Counted from the first letter of the stretch, positions 17,433-26,622 are shown. The stretch is DNA of 64,000 nucleotides from Cyanobium sp. CZS48M (GCA_030373145.1 JAUCZK010000002.1:62001-126000); one strand, 5' to 3'. Notes: generated from the letters alone by a model not told the origin. Translations and numbers: made by a program.

Positions 17433-18602
17433 TTGATCAGCCTCTGCGGTGACCCGGACCAGGCCCGTCGCTGGTGCGAACGTTTTGGCCGCGACTGGCG
17501 TGAGAGCCAGGTGCTGCTGCTGCTGGCTGGCACCGACACCGCCGCGGTGCCGGGCATCTCCGCCGCTGGAGCCACTCCTGAGGTGCGCCTGGCCACCGCC
17601 GCCGCCGACGCCGAACTGCTCCTGCTGGGCCCGTCGGTGCGGCGGCCCCATGCCCTGCCCCCCCTGCCCGCCGGGGTCAGCCCGGCCCTGATCTCCCATG
17701 TGGTCTGCCAGGGCCTGGTCCTGGTGCCCCTGGTGGCCGATCTGGGCTGCGCGGTGGCTCCGGCCGTCCCCCACCTGCGCCTGGGGGGTACCCCGGCCCG
17801 CTGCCTCAGCACCGGAGCGGCGATGCCGCGGCAACGGGTGCAGCGGCTGCTGCGACTGGGTCAGCGCTGGGGAGCCCGCTGGGCGGCCGCCCGCCACACC
17901 ACTCCCAGCGGCGAGCCAGCACCGGTGGTGATCGCCGAGTGCGTGCCGGGGGGCACCAGCACGGCCCAGGCGGTGCTCACCGGCCTTGGGGTGGAAGCTG
18001 GTGGTCTGGTGAGCGGCAGCCTGCGCCAGCCAGCCCATGCGCTCAAGGGCGAGCTCACGGCGCGCGGGCTGGCGGCGGCGGGGCTGGAGCCGCTGGGGCC
18101 CGGGCCAGGAGCGGCGGCGGCGCTGGACCTTGATCCCCTGGCGGTGCTGGCCGCCGTTGGCGATCCGATGCAGGCCCTGGCGGCGGGCATCCTGCTCGGG
18201 GCCGCCGGCCGGCGGGTGCCGGTACTGCTGGCCGGCGGCAGCCAGATGGCGGCCGTGCTGGCGCTGGCGCTGGCCTTGGCGTCGGCCCACCAGCGCCCGG
18301 CGCTGGCGGCCCATGGGGCCCTCGGTACCACCGCCTGGGTGGCCCAGGAGCCCGGCAGCGACCTCAGCCTGCTGCTGCAGCGGGTGGGGGAGCGCTGGGG
18401 CGTGAGACCGATGGCCTTTGCCAGTTCCCTGCGCTTCGCCCACTGCCGCAGCGCCGCCCTGCGCGACTACGAGCGGGGCTATGTGAAGGAGGGGGTGGGG
18501 GCCGGTGGTCTGGCCCTGCTCTGGGAGCTGAGCGGCCGCAGCCCTGCGGCCCTGGCCGCCGCCTGTGATCAGGCCATGGAGCGGCTGCGGGAGAGCAGTT
18601 GA
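17433..18602 (+). CDS. CobT-like phosphoribosyltransferase family protein
   Basis: A 389-residue protein similar to the divergent nicotinate-nucleotide:dimethylbenzimidazole phosphoribosyltransferase (CobT)-like family found in cyanobacteria and archaea. Recognisable parts are ECVPGGTSTAQAVLTGLG near residue 170, GDPMQALAAGILLGAA near 245 and VLLAGGSQMAAVLALAL near 270. Canonical CobT activates the lower ligand of cobamides; whether this divergent form does so in a picocyanobacterium, which makes pseudocobalamin, is not settled. TTG at 17433 is the apparent start. CobM is also encoded in this window (42.7 kb). Confidence 0.75.
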   Translation: MISLCGDPDQARRWCERFGRDWRESQVLLLLAGTDTAAVPGISAAGATPEVRLATAAADAELLLLGPSVRRPHALPPLPAGVSPALISHVVCQGLVLVPLVADLGCAVAPAVPHLRLGGTPARCLSTGAAMPRQRVQRLLRLGQRWGARWAAARHTTPSGEPAPVVIAECVPGGTSTAQAVLTGLGVEAGGLVSGSLRQPAHALKGELTARGLAAAGLEPLGPGPGAAAALDLDPLAVLAAVGDPMQALAAGILLGAAGRRVPVLLAGGSQMAAVLALALALASAHQRPALAAHGALGTTAWVAQEPGSDLSLLLQRVGERWGVRPMAFASSLRFAHCRSAALRDYERGYVKEGVGAGGLALLWELSGRSPAALAAACDQAMERLRESS

Positions 18603-18610
18603 TCGCCGCC

Positions 18611-18616
18611 TAGGGT
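18611..18616 (+). promoter_or_regulatory. TANNNT box 6 nt before binding-protein gene
   Basis: TAGGGT, then CCAGCG, then the ATG at 18623. If it is a -10 box the transcript starts at the start codon. No Shine-Dalgarno and no clear -35 are visible. Confidence 0.4.
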
Positions 18617-18622
18617 CCAGCG

Positions 18623-19690
18623 ATGCAGGCCGATACCCGCCCCCCCAGCAGCTCGATGAGCCGCCGCAGGCTGCTGCAGCTCTCCGCCCTGGCCGGCCTG
18701 GGACTGGTGGGGGGCTGTGGCCGGGGCTCCGCCGTGCAGCTGGTCTATGGGCGCGGGGAGTTTCCCGCCGCCTGGGCGAAGCGGCTGCCGGATCCCTGGA
18801 GCGCCCAGCCCGTGGACGGTCCCGAAGCGGTGCTCAAGGCCCGCTCGGCCGCCCTGATGCAGCTGGGCGACGGCTGGCTGGAGGCCTCGGCATCGCCGCA
18901 GTGGCAGCCGTTCGCGGCAACGGAATCTGTCGCCGCCTCTGAACTCTGGGAGGGGCTGGCGCCCGAGGCCCAGGCACCCAGTCGTCTGTTTCGGCCCGAA
19001 CCAGCGCCGGCCCTGGCCTACCCCTGGGCCTTCGGCACCTGGCTGCTGGTGCTGCGCAACCGCCGCGAGCTGGTGGCCCGGCAGGGCGAAGGTTGGTCGC
19101 TGCTGCTGGACCCGAGCCTGCGGGGGCAACTGCTGCTGCCGTCCTCGCCGCGGGTGGTGATTGATCTGGCCCTGCGCCAGCTGGGGCTGCCTCCGGGCGA
19201 TCCTGCCAGCCTCGCTGACCCCCGCCTGGGCGATCAGCTCGGGCGGCTGCGCCGTCAGGCCGCTGCCTTTGATGATCGCGATGGCCTGAACCTGTTGCTC
19301 TCCGGCCAGGTGGAGGCCGCTGTGCTGCCCAGCCAAAGGGTGCTGCCACTGCTGCGCAGTGACACCCGCCTGAGCGCCCTGTTGCCGGAGAGCGGCTCAG
19401 CCCTCTGGTGGAATCTGCTGCTGCGCCCGACCCAGACCCGGGAGCTGCCGCCGCTGCGCTGGCTGCTGCAGGCGCGGGAGGCGCCCCTGATCAGCCGCCT
19501 GCTGGCGGCCGGCTGGGTGCCGCCGCTGCGCCGGGAGTTGCTGGCATCGGCGCTTTCCAGCTGGCCGCCAGCGGTGGCTGCCCTGCTCTATCCGCCGCCG
19601 CCGCTGCTGGCACGCTGCACTTCCCTGCCGCCGCTGGCCGCCGAGCAGCGCCGCCAACTGCAATCGCTGTGGGACCGCAGCACCCCCTAG
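18623..19690 (+). CDS. substrate-binding lipoprotein of ABC type (PotD-like)
   Basis: A 355-residue periplasmic binding protein. The N-terminus has a twin-arginine-like motif (SRRRLLQLSAL) and a lipobox-like LVGGC near residue 32, so it may be a Tat-exported lipoprotein. The body (WAFGTWLLVLRNR near residue 135; LPSSPRVVIDLALRQLGL near 172; LLSGQVEAAVLPSQRVLP near 230) is reminiscent of the spermidine/putrescine- or iron-binding type II fold. No permease or ATPase neighbours it, so the substrate is unknown. The start codon follows a TAGGGT hexamer with six bases between. It shares a CTAG stop with the convergent reductase gene. Confidence 0.72.
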   Translation: MQADTRPPSSSMSRRRLLQLSALAGLGLVGGCGRGSAVQLVYGRGEFPAAWAKRLPDPWSAQPVDGPEAVLKARSAALMQLGDGWLEASASPQWQPFAATESVAASELWEGLAPEAQAPSRLFRPEPAPALAYPWAFGTWLLVLRNRRELVARQGEGWSLLLDPSLRGQLLLPSSPRVVIDLALRQLGLPPGDPASLADPRLGDQLGRLRRQAAAFDDRDGLNLLLSGQVEAAVLPSQRVLPLLRSDTRLSALLPESGSALWWNLLLRPTQTRELPPLRWLLQAREAPLISRLLAAGWVPPLRRELLASALSSWPPAVAALLYPPPPLLARCTSLPPLAAEQRRQLQSLWDRSTP

Positions 19691-20856
19691 CCCCAGAGTC
19701 GGCGCCGTGGGGTGGCCGCCAGGCGCCGGTGGGTGTCGGCCAGGAGGGAAGGAATCTCCAGCCCATGGGGACAGCGTGGCAGGCAGGCTCCGCAGCTGCG
19801 GCAGGCGCTGGCATTGAGCGTTTCCCACCAGTGACCGGCCCTGCCGATCAGGTTGTAACGCTCGTTGGCGAAGGCCTCCATGCCATGGCCCAGGGCCAGA
19901 TTGCGCAGGCGCAACAGCTCGGGGATCGGCACCTCGCTGGGACAGGGCAGGCAGGCCCGGCACTGGCCGCAGCGCTCGGCGCCGAGGCGGGCGCTGCCGC
20001 TGGCCTCGAGGCGGCTGAGGGCCTGGAGTTCCAGGGGCTCCAGGGGGCCGGCGGCGGCCCTGAGTTGCCCGGCCAGCTCCAGGTCCTGCCGTGTTTCGGC
20101 CCCGAGGGTCAGGCTGCTGATCCCCTGGGCCAGCAGAAATCGGTAGGCCAGCCGCAGGGGCTGCAGGGGCGCGCAGTCGTCGATCAGCTCGGGGGGTGGA
20201 GCGTAGAGGCGCCCGCCTTTATCAGCCGGTGAAATGGCCAGGACCCCCAGGCCTGCGGCCAGGGCCCGCTGGGCCAGGGGCAGCCGCTCCTGATCGAAAA
20301 GATGCAGGTGCAGGCTGCAGAAGCTGAACCGCCCGCTGGCCAGGGCCCGCTCGATCAGGGGGGTGGAGCCATGGCTGCTGAACCCCAGCTGAGCCACCAG
20401 CCCCTGCGCCAGGGCCCACTCCAGCAGCTGTGCCCCCGGCCCCTCTAAGGCCCACTCCAGGTGTTCGGCTCGGTTCAGCCCATGCACAGCCAGGTTGTCG
20501 AGGCGAGCAACCCCCAGCCGCTCCAGGCTGGCGCGCAACTGGGCCTGGCCGCACGCCAGGGAGGCCCCGGGCAGGATCTTGCTGGTTAGCACCAGCTCGG
20601 CGCGCTCAGCGGGGTGGCGGCGGCTGATGTGGGACAGGGCCTGGCCCAGGTAGGCCTCGGCCGGTCCGTAGGAGGGGGCTGTTTCGATGTGGTTGATGCC
20701 CGCCTCCAGGGCGGCCTCCAGCACCTCCAGCATCTGCTCGGCGCTGCCGAGGGCCCGCATGGTGCCGAGGCTGAACAGAGAAACCTCAGGCCCTCCGCCG
20801 AAGGGGCGCCGCTCGGGGAACACGCCCGCCTCAGGAGTTGCCGCTGCCCGCTGCAT
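19687..20856 (-). CDS. aldo/keto reductase with two C-terminal [4Fe-4S] motifs
   Basis: A fusion of an aldo/keto reductase TIM barrel and a ferredoxin-like tail (about 389 residues). The barrel shows GINHIETAPSYGPAEAYLG with the catalytic Tyr, TSKILPG with the Lys and NLAVHGLNRAEH with the His. The C-terminal part has CGQCRACLPCP and CRSCGACLPRCP, two cysteine sets for iron-sulfur clusters. The substrate of this family is unknown. Two starts are possible: ATG 20856 (overlap of 26 bp with the DUF151 gene) or ATG 20883 (53 bp); homology starts after both. The stop shares CTAG with the binding-protein gene. Confidence 0.85.
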   Translation of the reverse strand: MQRAAATPEAGVFPERRPFGGGPEVSLFSLGTMRALGSAEQMLEVLEAALEAGINHIETAPSYGPAEAYLGQALSHISRRHPAERAELVLTSKILPGASLACGQAQLRASLERLGVARLDNLAVHGLNRAEHLEWALEGPGAQLLEWALAQGLVAQLGFSSHGSTPLIERALASGRFSFCSLHLHLFDQERLPLAQRALAAGLGVLAISPADKGGRLYAPPPELIDDCAPLQPLRLAYRFLLAQGISSLTLGAETRQDLELAGQLRAAAGPLEPLELQALSRLEASGSARLGAERCGQCRACLPCPSEVPIPELLRLRNLALGHGMEAFANERYNLIGRAGHWWETLNASACRSCGACLPRCPHGLEIPSLLADTHRRLAATPRRRLWG

Positions 20857-21394
20857 CCGGGTTCGGCGCGCTGTCGTCGCCATCGGGGTTGTCCTGGCGT
20901 TGGGCCCGGCTGAGATTGCGGATCAGCTCGGCGGGGCTCACCTGGTCAATGAAGCGGCGGAAATCGGCCTTCTCCTCGGCATCCGCTTCTGAATCCACCG
21001 GGATCGAGGCGTCCGCCACCACTTCCTCCAGCATCCAGATGCTGCTCCCAGTGCGCAGGGCCAGGGCGATCGCATCGCTGGGTCGGCAGTCGAGTTCGCT
21101 GGCCTCTCCGTCGGAATCGCTGAGCTTGAGCACGGCCCGGAAGGTGGCGTCCTCGATCGAGTGGATGATCACCCGCTCCAGGCTGACTCCGCCCACGGCC
21201 ATCAGGGCGGCCATCAGGTCGTGGCTGAGGGGGCGGGGCGGGGTTGTACCCCCCAGTCCCGCCAGGATGTTCTGGGCCTGGGCCTGGTCGATCCAGATCG
21301 GCACCTGCCGGCGGCCGGACGGGTCCCGCAGCAGCACGATCGGGCTGCGACTGGCCGCATCCAGGGCAATTCCGGCGACGCGCATCTCCACCAT
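20831..21394 (-). CDS. bifunctional nuclease family protein (DUF151)
   Basis: A 187-residue member of the DUF151/BFN family, reported to have DNase and RNase activity in plants. Core motifs are MRVAGIALD, SRSPIVLLRDPSGRRQVPIWID and LDCRPSDAIALALRTGSSIW. A charged C-terminal tail (SEADAEEKADFRRFIDQ and DNPDGDDSAPNPD) follows. I chose ATG 21394 (MVEMRVAG) over the longer frame to 21451, which would run into the start of ribE. Divergent from ribE. Confidence 0.86.
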   Translation of the reverse strand: MVEMRVAGIALDAASRSPIVLLRDPSGRRQVPIWIDQAQAQNILAGLGGTTPPRPLSHDLMAALMAVGGVSLERVIIHSIEDATFRAVLKLSDSDGEASELDCRPSDAIALALRTGSSIWMLEEVVADASIPVDSEADAEEKADFRRFIDQVSPAELIRNLSRAQRQDNPDGDDSAPNPDAAGSGNS

Positions 21395-21449
21395 GGTCCT
21401 GCAGCGTTGGCCCTTTGTCCGATTATGGCCAGCAGCGCCGCAACCCCCC

Positions 21450-22100
21450 ATGTTTACCGGTCTGGTTCAGGCGGTGGGCCGCCTGCGGCGCCACGCCCAC
21501 GGCGTGACCATCGAGGGCCTGAGCGGCCTCGATCCCCTGGCCCTGGGGGACAGCGTGGCGGTGGATGGGGTCTGCCTCACGGTCAGTGCCCTGATGGCGG
21601 ATGGCTTCCGCGCCGATGTCAGTGAGGAGACGCTGCGGCGCAGCACCCTGGCCGCCAAAGCCGAGGCTGGTGCAGCGGTGAATCTGGAGCCGGCGCTGCG
21701 GCTTTCGGACCGCCTGGGGGGGCACCTGGTCAGCGGCCACGTCGATGGCCTTGGCGAGGTCCTGGCGATCACGCAGGAGGCGGGTTCCTGGCGCTTGGAG
21801 CTGGCCTGGGCCGACCCCGCCTATGGGCGCTATGTCTGCGACAAGGCCAGCGTGGCCGTCGACGGCATCAGCCTGACGGTGGCGGGCAGCGACCCGGCCG
21901 GGGAGCGCTTCTGGATCGCCGTGATTCCCCACACCTGGGGGAGCACCACCCTGACGGGGCGGCAGGTGGGGGATCGGGTCAACCTGGAGGCGGATCTGCT
22001 GGCGAAGTACACCGAACGCCTGCTGCAGCACACTCAGCAGCCCCCGTCGGCCCAACCGCCACTGGATCGGGCCTGGCTGGCAGAGCACGGCTGGGGCTGA
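21450..22100 (+). CDS. ribE: riboflavin synthase (alpha subunit)
   Basis: A 216-residue enzyme that dismutates two 6,7-dimethyl-8-ribityllumazines to riboflavin. It has the usual duplicated lumazine-binding barrels: MFTGLVQAVG at the N-terminus with GDSVAVDGVCLTV near residue 40, and LVSGHVDGLGEV near 92 with ASVAVDGISLTVAG near 135. The final residues form the usual trimerisation helix region. ATG 21450 is set by homology. Confidence 0.94.
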   Translation: MFTGLVQAVGRLRRHAHGVTIEGLSGLDPLALGDSVAVDGVCLTVSALMADGFRADVSEETLRRSTLAAKAEAGAAVNLEPALRLSDRLGGHLVSGHVDGLGEVLAITQEAGSWRLELAWADPAYGRYVCDKASVAVDGISLTVAGSDPAGERFWIAVIPHTWGSTTLTGRQVGDRVNLEADLLAKYTERLLQHTQQPPSAQPPLDRAWLAEHGWG

Positions 22101-22141
22101 AAACCCGCCGTAGCCTGGGGACCTCTGCTTGTACGGGACCC

Positions 22142-22738
22142 ATGACATCGCCGCTGCCGCCCCTGCGTCCGCTTGAGCGCCGCCAGGTGGCGGCCCTGCG
22201 CACCTTCACCATCGCCGAAGGGGTGCTGATGCTGGTGCTGGGGGTGCTGGCGCTGGTGTTCCCGGTGGTGGCCTCCTTCTGGATCACGGCGATGGTGGCC
22301 CTGGCCTTCCTGGTGGGCGGTCTGGTGGGCTGGATCGACAACCTGGTGAGGGCCCGTCAACTCAGCCGCCGTCACACCTTCTTTCGGCTGGTGGTCTCCA
22401 CCCTGTTCCTGGTGACCGGTGGCTGGATGATCTCCCAGTTCCGCGGCGGGCCTCTGCAGGTGGCCGATCAGGTGGCGGCCCTGTCCCTGGCCGTGGGTGT
22501 GGTGTTTCTGGTGGAAGGTCTGGTGGCGGTGCTGGTGGCGATCAGCCACCGGGGTGCACCCGGCTGGGTCTGGGGGCTGCTCAACGGCCTGGTCACCCTG
22601 GTGCTCGGCGGCCTGATCCTCTCGATGAAACTGGCGGGACAGCTCTCCGTTCTGGGAATCCTGGTGGGGGTGAGCTTCCTCTTCAGCGGCGTCGACCTGC
22701 TGGCCTTCGGCGCCAGCTTCCACCCCGAAGAGGACTAG
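22142..22738 (+). CDS. DUF308 (HdeD-like) membrane protein
   Basis: A 198-residue protein with about six hydrophobic segments in paired repeats, matching the DUF308/HdeD family (ITAMVALAFLVGGLVGWIDN; LLNGLVTLVLGGLILSMKL). HdeD in E. coli is linked to acid stress, but no function is known in cyanobacteria. A TAGCCT hexamer lies 25 nt before the ATG. Its stop TAG lies in a CTAG shared with the convergent cyAbrB gene. Confidence 0.82.
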   Translation: MTSPLPPLRPLERRQVAALRTFTIAEGVLMLVLGVLALVFPVVASFWITAMVALAFLVGGLVGWIDNLVRARQLSRRHTFFRLVVSTLFLVTGGWMISQFRGGPLQVADQVAALSLAVGVVFLVEGLVAVLVAISHRGAPGWVWGLLNGLVTLVLGGLILSMKLAGQLSVLGILVGVSFLFSGVDLLAFGASFHPEED

Positions 22739-23121
22739 GGCAAGCCTGGGCCTGAGGGGCCCGGAGTGCCGCCGGTGTCATCCACGGGCAGCAGCCAGAT
22801 CGAGCCTGTTTCGTGATGGATCTGGATGTGAAACTCCTGGCCGGGCTCCAGTCCCATGCGGCGGGTGTAGGCATGGCCGATCAGCAGGTTGCCGTTGCCG
22901 TGCACGCGGGTGCGGAATTCGGCCTGCCGGCCCTTGCCTGCGCCGGAGCTGGCCGCAGCTCCCCCCAGCCGGTAACCCTTGGCTTCCACCAGGGCCCGGT
23001 AAAAGCTCTTCTTGAGCAGCCGTCCGCTGGGGCTGACGTAGCCGCAGCCACGGGCGATGTCATCTTCCGAGCAGTTGCTCAAGGAGCGGGCCTTGTCGAG
23101 CAACTCCTTACCCTGGAGCAT
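22735..23121 (-). CDS. cyAbrB family transcriptional regulator
   Basis: A 128-residue cyanobacterial AbrB protein, a DNA-binding global regulator of carbon/nitrogen metabolism and stress. It begins MLQGKELLDKARSLSNCSEDDIARGCGY, and the C-terminal AbrB swapped-hairpin region has EFRTRVHGNGNLLIGHAYTRRMGL. Three in-frame ATGs exist (23154, 23142, 23121). I prefer 23121 because family members begin at this point and an extended -10 (TGTTATAAC) lies directly before the first ATG, which would place that ATG before or at the transcription start. Confidence 0.85.
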   Translation of the reverse strand: MLQGKELLDKARSLSNCSEDDIARGCGYVSPSGRLLKKSFYRALVEAKGYRLGGAAASSGAGKGRQAEFRTRVHGNGNLLIGHAYTRRMGLEPGQEFHIQIHHETGSIWLLPVDDTGGTPGPSGPGLP

Positions 23122-23155
23122 GGTTCTGCCGGTTGACGGCATGACGTTCGACATG

Positions 23156-23164
23156 GTTATAACA
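23156..23164 (-). promoter_or_regulatory. extended -10 promoter of cyAbrB gene
   Basis: TGTTATAAC on the minus strand, fitting TGnTATAAT. The expected start of transcription is near 23149, leaving a leader of about 28 nt to the ATG at 23121. No -35 is needed for an extended -10. Confidence 0.55.
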
Positions 23165-23214
23165 GTCTTGTCGCCGATTGTGACCAGGGAGATGCTGACT
23201 CAGCCAGGGACGCT

Positions 23215-23859
23215 TCAGAGCAGGTAGAGAATTCCGTAGAGAATCAACCAGATCCCATCGACAAAGTGCCAGTAGAGCTCAGCGGCTTCCACGCCGAAGT
23301 GATGATCGGCTGTGAATTTTCCAGGGATACGGGCCTGCCACCAGACAATCAGGATCATCAGAGCCCCCAGCGTCACGTGCAGCCCGTGGAAGCCGGTGAG
23401 GGCGTAGAAGGTGCTGGCGTAGAGGTTGTCGGTGAGGCCGAAGGGGAGGGAGAAGTACTCCACCATCTGGCCGCCGAGGAAGGCCAGGCCCAGCCCGGCG
23501 GTGACCAGCAGCCAGAGGCGGCAGGCCCCGAGCTGGTTCTGGCGCAGCTGCTTGGCGGCGCGGTGAAAGGTGAAGCTGCTCACCACCAGCAGCACGGTGT
23601 TGATCGTGGGCAGGATCAGCTCCAGCTCGTAGATCGCACCGGCCGGCAGGGGATTCACGGCCCGGAAGGTCAGGTAGGCGGCGAAGAAGCCGGCAAAGGT
23701 CATGCCGTCGGCCACCAGGAAGGTGGCTAGGCCGAACATGCGGTGGTCGGGATGGCCCTCTTCGGCGGCGCCATGGGCCAGCAGCTCGGCACCCTGCGCC
23801 AGGGATGGGGCGAGGGTGTCGGTGGGGGACTGATCCGAGCTGGGGGAGAAGGCTGTCAT
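23215..23859 (-). CDS. ctaE: cytochrome c oxidase subunit III
   Basis: A 214-residue, five-helix subunit III of the aa3-type terminal oxidase. HRMFGLATFLVADGMTFAGFFAAYL and LTGFHGLHVTLGALMILIVWWQ are family hallmarks, as is the terminal ELYWHFVDGIWLILYGILYLL. The ATG is preceded by a good AGGAG Shine-Dalgarno at about 5 nt. It follows ctaC and ctaD on the same strand (order ctaC-ctaD-ctaE). Confidence 0.94.
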   Translation of the reverse strand: MTAFSPSSDQSPTDTLAPSLAQGAELLAHGAAEEGHPDHRMFGLATFLVADGMTFAGFFAAYLTFRAVNPLPAGAIYELELILPTINTVLLVVSSFTFHRAAKQLRQNQLGACRLWLLVTAGLGLAFLGGQMVEYFSLPFGLTDNLYASTFYALTGFHGLHVTLGALMILIVWWQARIPGKFTADHHFGVEAAELYWHFVDGIWLILYGILYLL

Positions 23860-23952
23860 GGCGGCTCCTGGCGATGGAGGAGGAGGAAATTCAGAGTCGG
23901 CTGGAAACAGGGGTGGTCCGAAAATCGTCGTGACTGCCGAACCGTGGCCAGG

Positions 23953-25623
23953 TCATTGGCCGCTGGACCAGAGCTCGCGGCCGGTGGCGGCCTTGAGGTC
24001 GATCTGGCCAGGAGGCACCCCATAGCCGTAAGGGTGGGTCACCAGCGGCGCTTCACCCTTCCAGTTCTCCACCGGCGGCGGTGAGGTGGTCAGCCACTCG
24101 GGGGTGAGGGCATTCCAGGGGTTGTCACCGGCCACCTTGCCTGAAAAGGCACTCCAGAACACATTGATCAGGAACGGCAGGGTGCTCAGTGCCATCAGCA
24201 GAGCACCGACGCTGCTGATCTGATTCACCAAGGTGAACTGGGGGTCGTATTCGGCCACCCGGCGGGGCATGCCATTGAGACCGAGCCAATGCTGAGGTGC
24301 GAAGCAGAGGTTGAAGCCGATGAAGGTGATCAGGAAGTGGAAGCGACCGAGATCCTCATTCAGCATCCGGCCGGTGAATTTCGGGTACCAGTGGTAGATC
24401 GAGCCGAAGATCACGAAGACTGTGCCACCATAGACCACATAGTGGAAATGGCCGACCACGAAATAGGTGTCGTGCACATGGATGTCGAACGGCACCTGGG
24501 CCAGGGCCACACCTGTGATGCCGCCGAAGACGAAGTGAAGAATGAAGGCGCAAGAGAACAGCATGGCGCTGTTGAGGGCGATCTTGCCGCCCCAGAGGGT
24601 GGCGAGCCAGTTGAAGAATTTGATGCCGGTGGGCACGGCGATGAAGGCCGTGGCGATCGTGAAGAACAGGCGCATCCAGGGCGGTGTGGCGCTGGTGAAC
24701 ATGTGGTGAGCCCAGACGATCAAACCCAGGAAGACAATGGCCAGAATCGAGTACACCATGGTGGTGTAACCGAACAGGGGCTTGCGGGCGTGGACCGGCA
24801 GGATTTCACTGACCAGTCCGAAGGCCGGCAGTACCATGATGTACACGGCCGGGTGGGAGTAGAACCAGAACAGGTGCTGATACACCACCGCATTGCCACC
24901 TAAGGCGGGGTTGAAGAAACCGGTATGGGCAATGATGTCGAAGCTGAGCAGCACCAAGGTGCCGGCCAGCACCGGGGTGGAGAGCACCACCAGAATGCTG
25001 GTGCCGAGCATCGCCCAGCAGTACATCGGCAGCTGCATCATCTTGAGTCCGGGCCGACGCATCTTCAGGACGGTGGCGATGAAATTGATGCCTCCGAAGA
25101 TGGAGCTGCCCCCCAGCAGCAGCACACTCAGGATCCAGACCACCTGACCGGCCGCCGGAGTGGTCAGGCTGAGGGGTGGGTAGGCCGTCCAGCCCGATTG
25201 GGCGGCACCGCCGATGAAGTAACTGGCGATCAGCAGAAATCCGGCCGGAGGGATCAACCAGAAGGCCACGGCATTGAGCCGCGGGAACGCCATGTCGCGG
25301 GCCCCGACATAAAAGGGAATCAGATAGTTGCCGAAGGCACCGTTCACCACCGGCACAATCCAGAGGAAGATCATCACCGTGCCGTGGAGCGTCAGCACCT
25401 CGTTGTAGGTTTCGCGGCCGATGAAGTCGGAGATCGGGCTGGCCAGCTCAACGCGGATCATCCCGGCCAGGGCCCCGCCCACCAGGTAAAAGAAGAAGCC
25501 GGCCACCATGTACTGCAGGCCGATCACCTTGTGATCAAGGCTGAAGCTGAGGTAACGCAGCCAGCCCTCGGGCTGAAGCCCCGGCGGCGACGAGCTGGTC
25601 TGCGGAGGAAGAGCGATGGTCAT
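23953..25623 (-). CDS. ctaD: cytochrome c oxidase subunit I
   Basis: A 556-residue heme-copper oxidase catalytic subunit with 12 helices. Ligands to heme a and the binuclear centre are in TLHGTVMIFLW, FWFYSHPAVYIMVLP, VWAHHMFTS and VVGHFHYVVYGG. It reduces O2 at the thylakoid or cytoplasmic membrane. Residues VDVWW-like elements and the K- and D-channel positions were not checked individually. It follows ctaC after a 100-bp gap and precedes ctaE by 93 bp. Confidence 0.96.
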   Translation of the reverse strand: MTIALPPQTSSSPPGLQPEGWLRYLSFSLDHKVIGLQYMVAGFFFYLVGGALAGMIRVELASPISDFIGRETYNEVLTLHGTVMIFLWIVPVVNGAFGNYLIPFYVGARDMAFPRLNAVAFWLIPPAGFLLIASYFIGGAAQSGWTAYPPLSLTTPAAGQVVWILSVLLLGGSSIFGGINFIATVLKMRRPGLKMMQLPMYCWAMLGTSILVVLSTPVLAGTLVLLSFDIIAHTGFFNPALGGNAVVYQHLFWFYSHPAVYIMVLPAFGLVSEILPVHARKPLFGYTTMVYSILAIVFLGLIVWAHHMFTSATPPWMRLFFTIATAFIAVPTGIKFFNWLATLWGGKIALNSAMLFSCAFILHFVFGGITGVALAQVPFDIHVHDTYFVVGHFHYVVYGGTVFVIFGSIYHWYPKFTGRMLNEDLGRFHFLITFIGFNLCFAPQHWLGLNGMPRRVAEYDPQFTLVNQISSVGALLMALSTLPFLINVFWSAFSGKVAGDNPWNALTPEWLTTSPPPVENWKGEAPLVTHPYGYGVPPGQIDLKAATGRELWSSGQ

Positions 25624-25722
25624 GGAGGCGAGCGGCGGTGCGGTGGGGGAAGACTCAGGGACTGGAGTTGAAGGGCCGAAACCTGGGGCCCCTGCTTAGG
25701 ACTGATCAGCTGGGCTGCTCGC

Positions 25723-26622
25723 TCAACCGGTGGTGCTGGCGCCGGGGGCGATGGCCACGGTGGCGGTGTTGTTCTTCTCGAACCAGGTGGCGAACTCGTC
25801 CGGCTCATGGACCACCACCGTGGAGCGCATGCCGCCGTGGTACGGGCCGCAGAGCTCAGCGCAGATGATCGGGTAGCTGCCGGCCTTGATCGGCGTGAAG
25901 GACAGCAGGGTGGGCTGGCCAGGAATGATGTCCTGCTTGAGGCGGAATTCGGGCACCCAGAAGGCGTGGATCACATCGCGGGCCTCCATGCGCAACTCCA
26001 CCGGCTGGCCCTTCTGCACATGCAGTTCCCCGCTGGTGATGTCGCCTTGGGGGTAGTGGAAGAGGAAGGCGAACTGCAGGGCCGTGACCTCCACCGGCAA
26101 GGTTGGTGCCGCCGAAACCTGGCCTGATCCGATCCCCCCCCAGATTCGCTCGGACGGCTCAGGGGGGGTGCCGAGCACGGAGGCCTGAATCACGGCGCTG
26201 ACGTCGCTGTCACTGCCCTGGGAGGTCATCATCGCCCCGTGCATCGAGTGGGGATCGCTGAGGGGGACCATGCCGCCCATGCGGTCGTAGATGTCGTAGC
26301 TGTAGATGCCCACGAACAGCACCACGACCGCAGGAATGGCGGTCCAGAAGATCTCAAGCTGCAGATTCCCCTCCACGGCCACACCGTCGCCCGTTTCACC
26401 CTCGCGGCGACGAAAACGGATCAGGCTGAATATCAGCAGGCCAAAAATTCCGATGAAAAGGATGCTGCCGATGCTGAAGAGCACCCTGAAGAGCTGATCG
26501 TAAATCGGCGCATTCAGGCTGGCTGCCGCCGGCAGGATGTCGACGTTCTGGCCAATCCAGAGGCCACTGAGCACAAGGGCCATTCCCAGAACCAGGCTGA
26601 GAACGGCAGACGGGATGGGCAC
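25723..26622 (-). CDS. ctaC: cytochrome c oxidase subunit II
   Basis: A 299-residue subunit II. Two N-terminal transmembrane helices are followed by the periplasmic CuA domain, with ligands in CAELCGPYHGGM (C-x3-C-x3-H-x2-M) and an upstream His in VIHAFWVPEF. It receives electrons from cytochrome c or plastocyanin. The start is GTG 26622, preceded by TTTGATCCAGTT; the TTTGAT could be a weak -10 at the same short spacing seen before other genes. Divergent from ctaA. Confidence 0.94.
   Translation of the reverse strand: MPIPSAVLSLVLGMALVLSGLWIGQNVDILPAAASLNAPIYDQLFRVLFSIGSILFIGIFGLLIFSLIRFRRREGETGDGVAVEGNLQLEIFWTAIPAVVVLFVGIYSYDIYDRMGGMVPLSDPHSMHGAMMTSQGSDSDVSAVIQASVLGTPPEPSERIWGGIGSGQVSAAPTLPVEVTALQFAFLFHYPQGDITSGELHVQKGQPVELRMEARDVIHAFWVPEFRLKQDIIPGQPTLLSFTPIKAGSYPIICAELCGPYHGGMRSTVVVHEPDEFATWFEKNNTATVAIAPGASTTG

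Noticed and set aside
16545-18443. 632-codon minus-strand frame
   Set aside because: Runs antisense to three clear genes, Gln/Arg/His-rich, no motifs.
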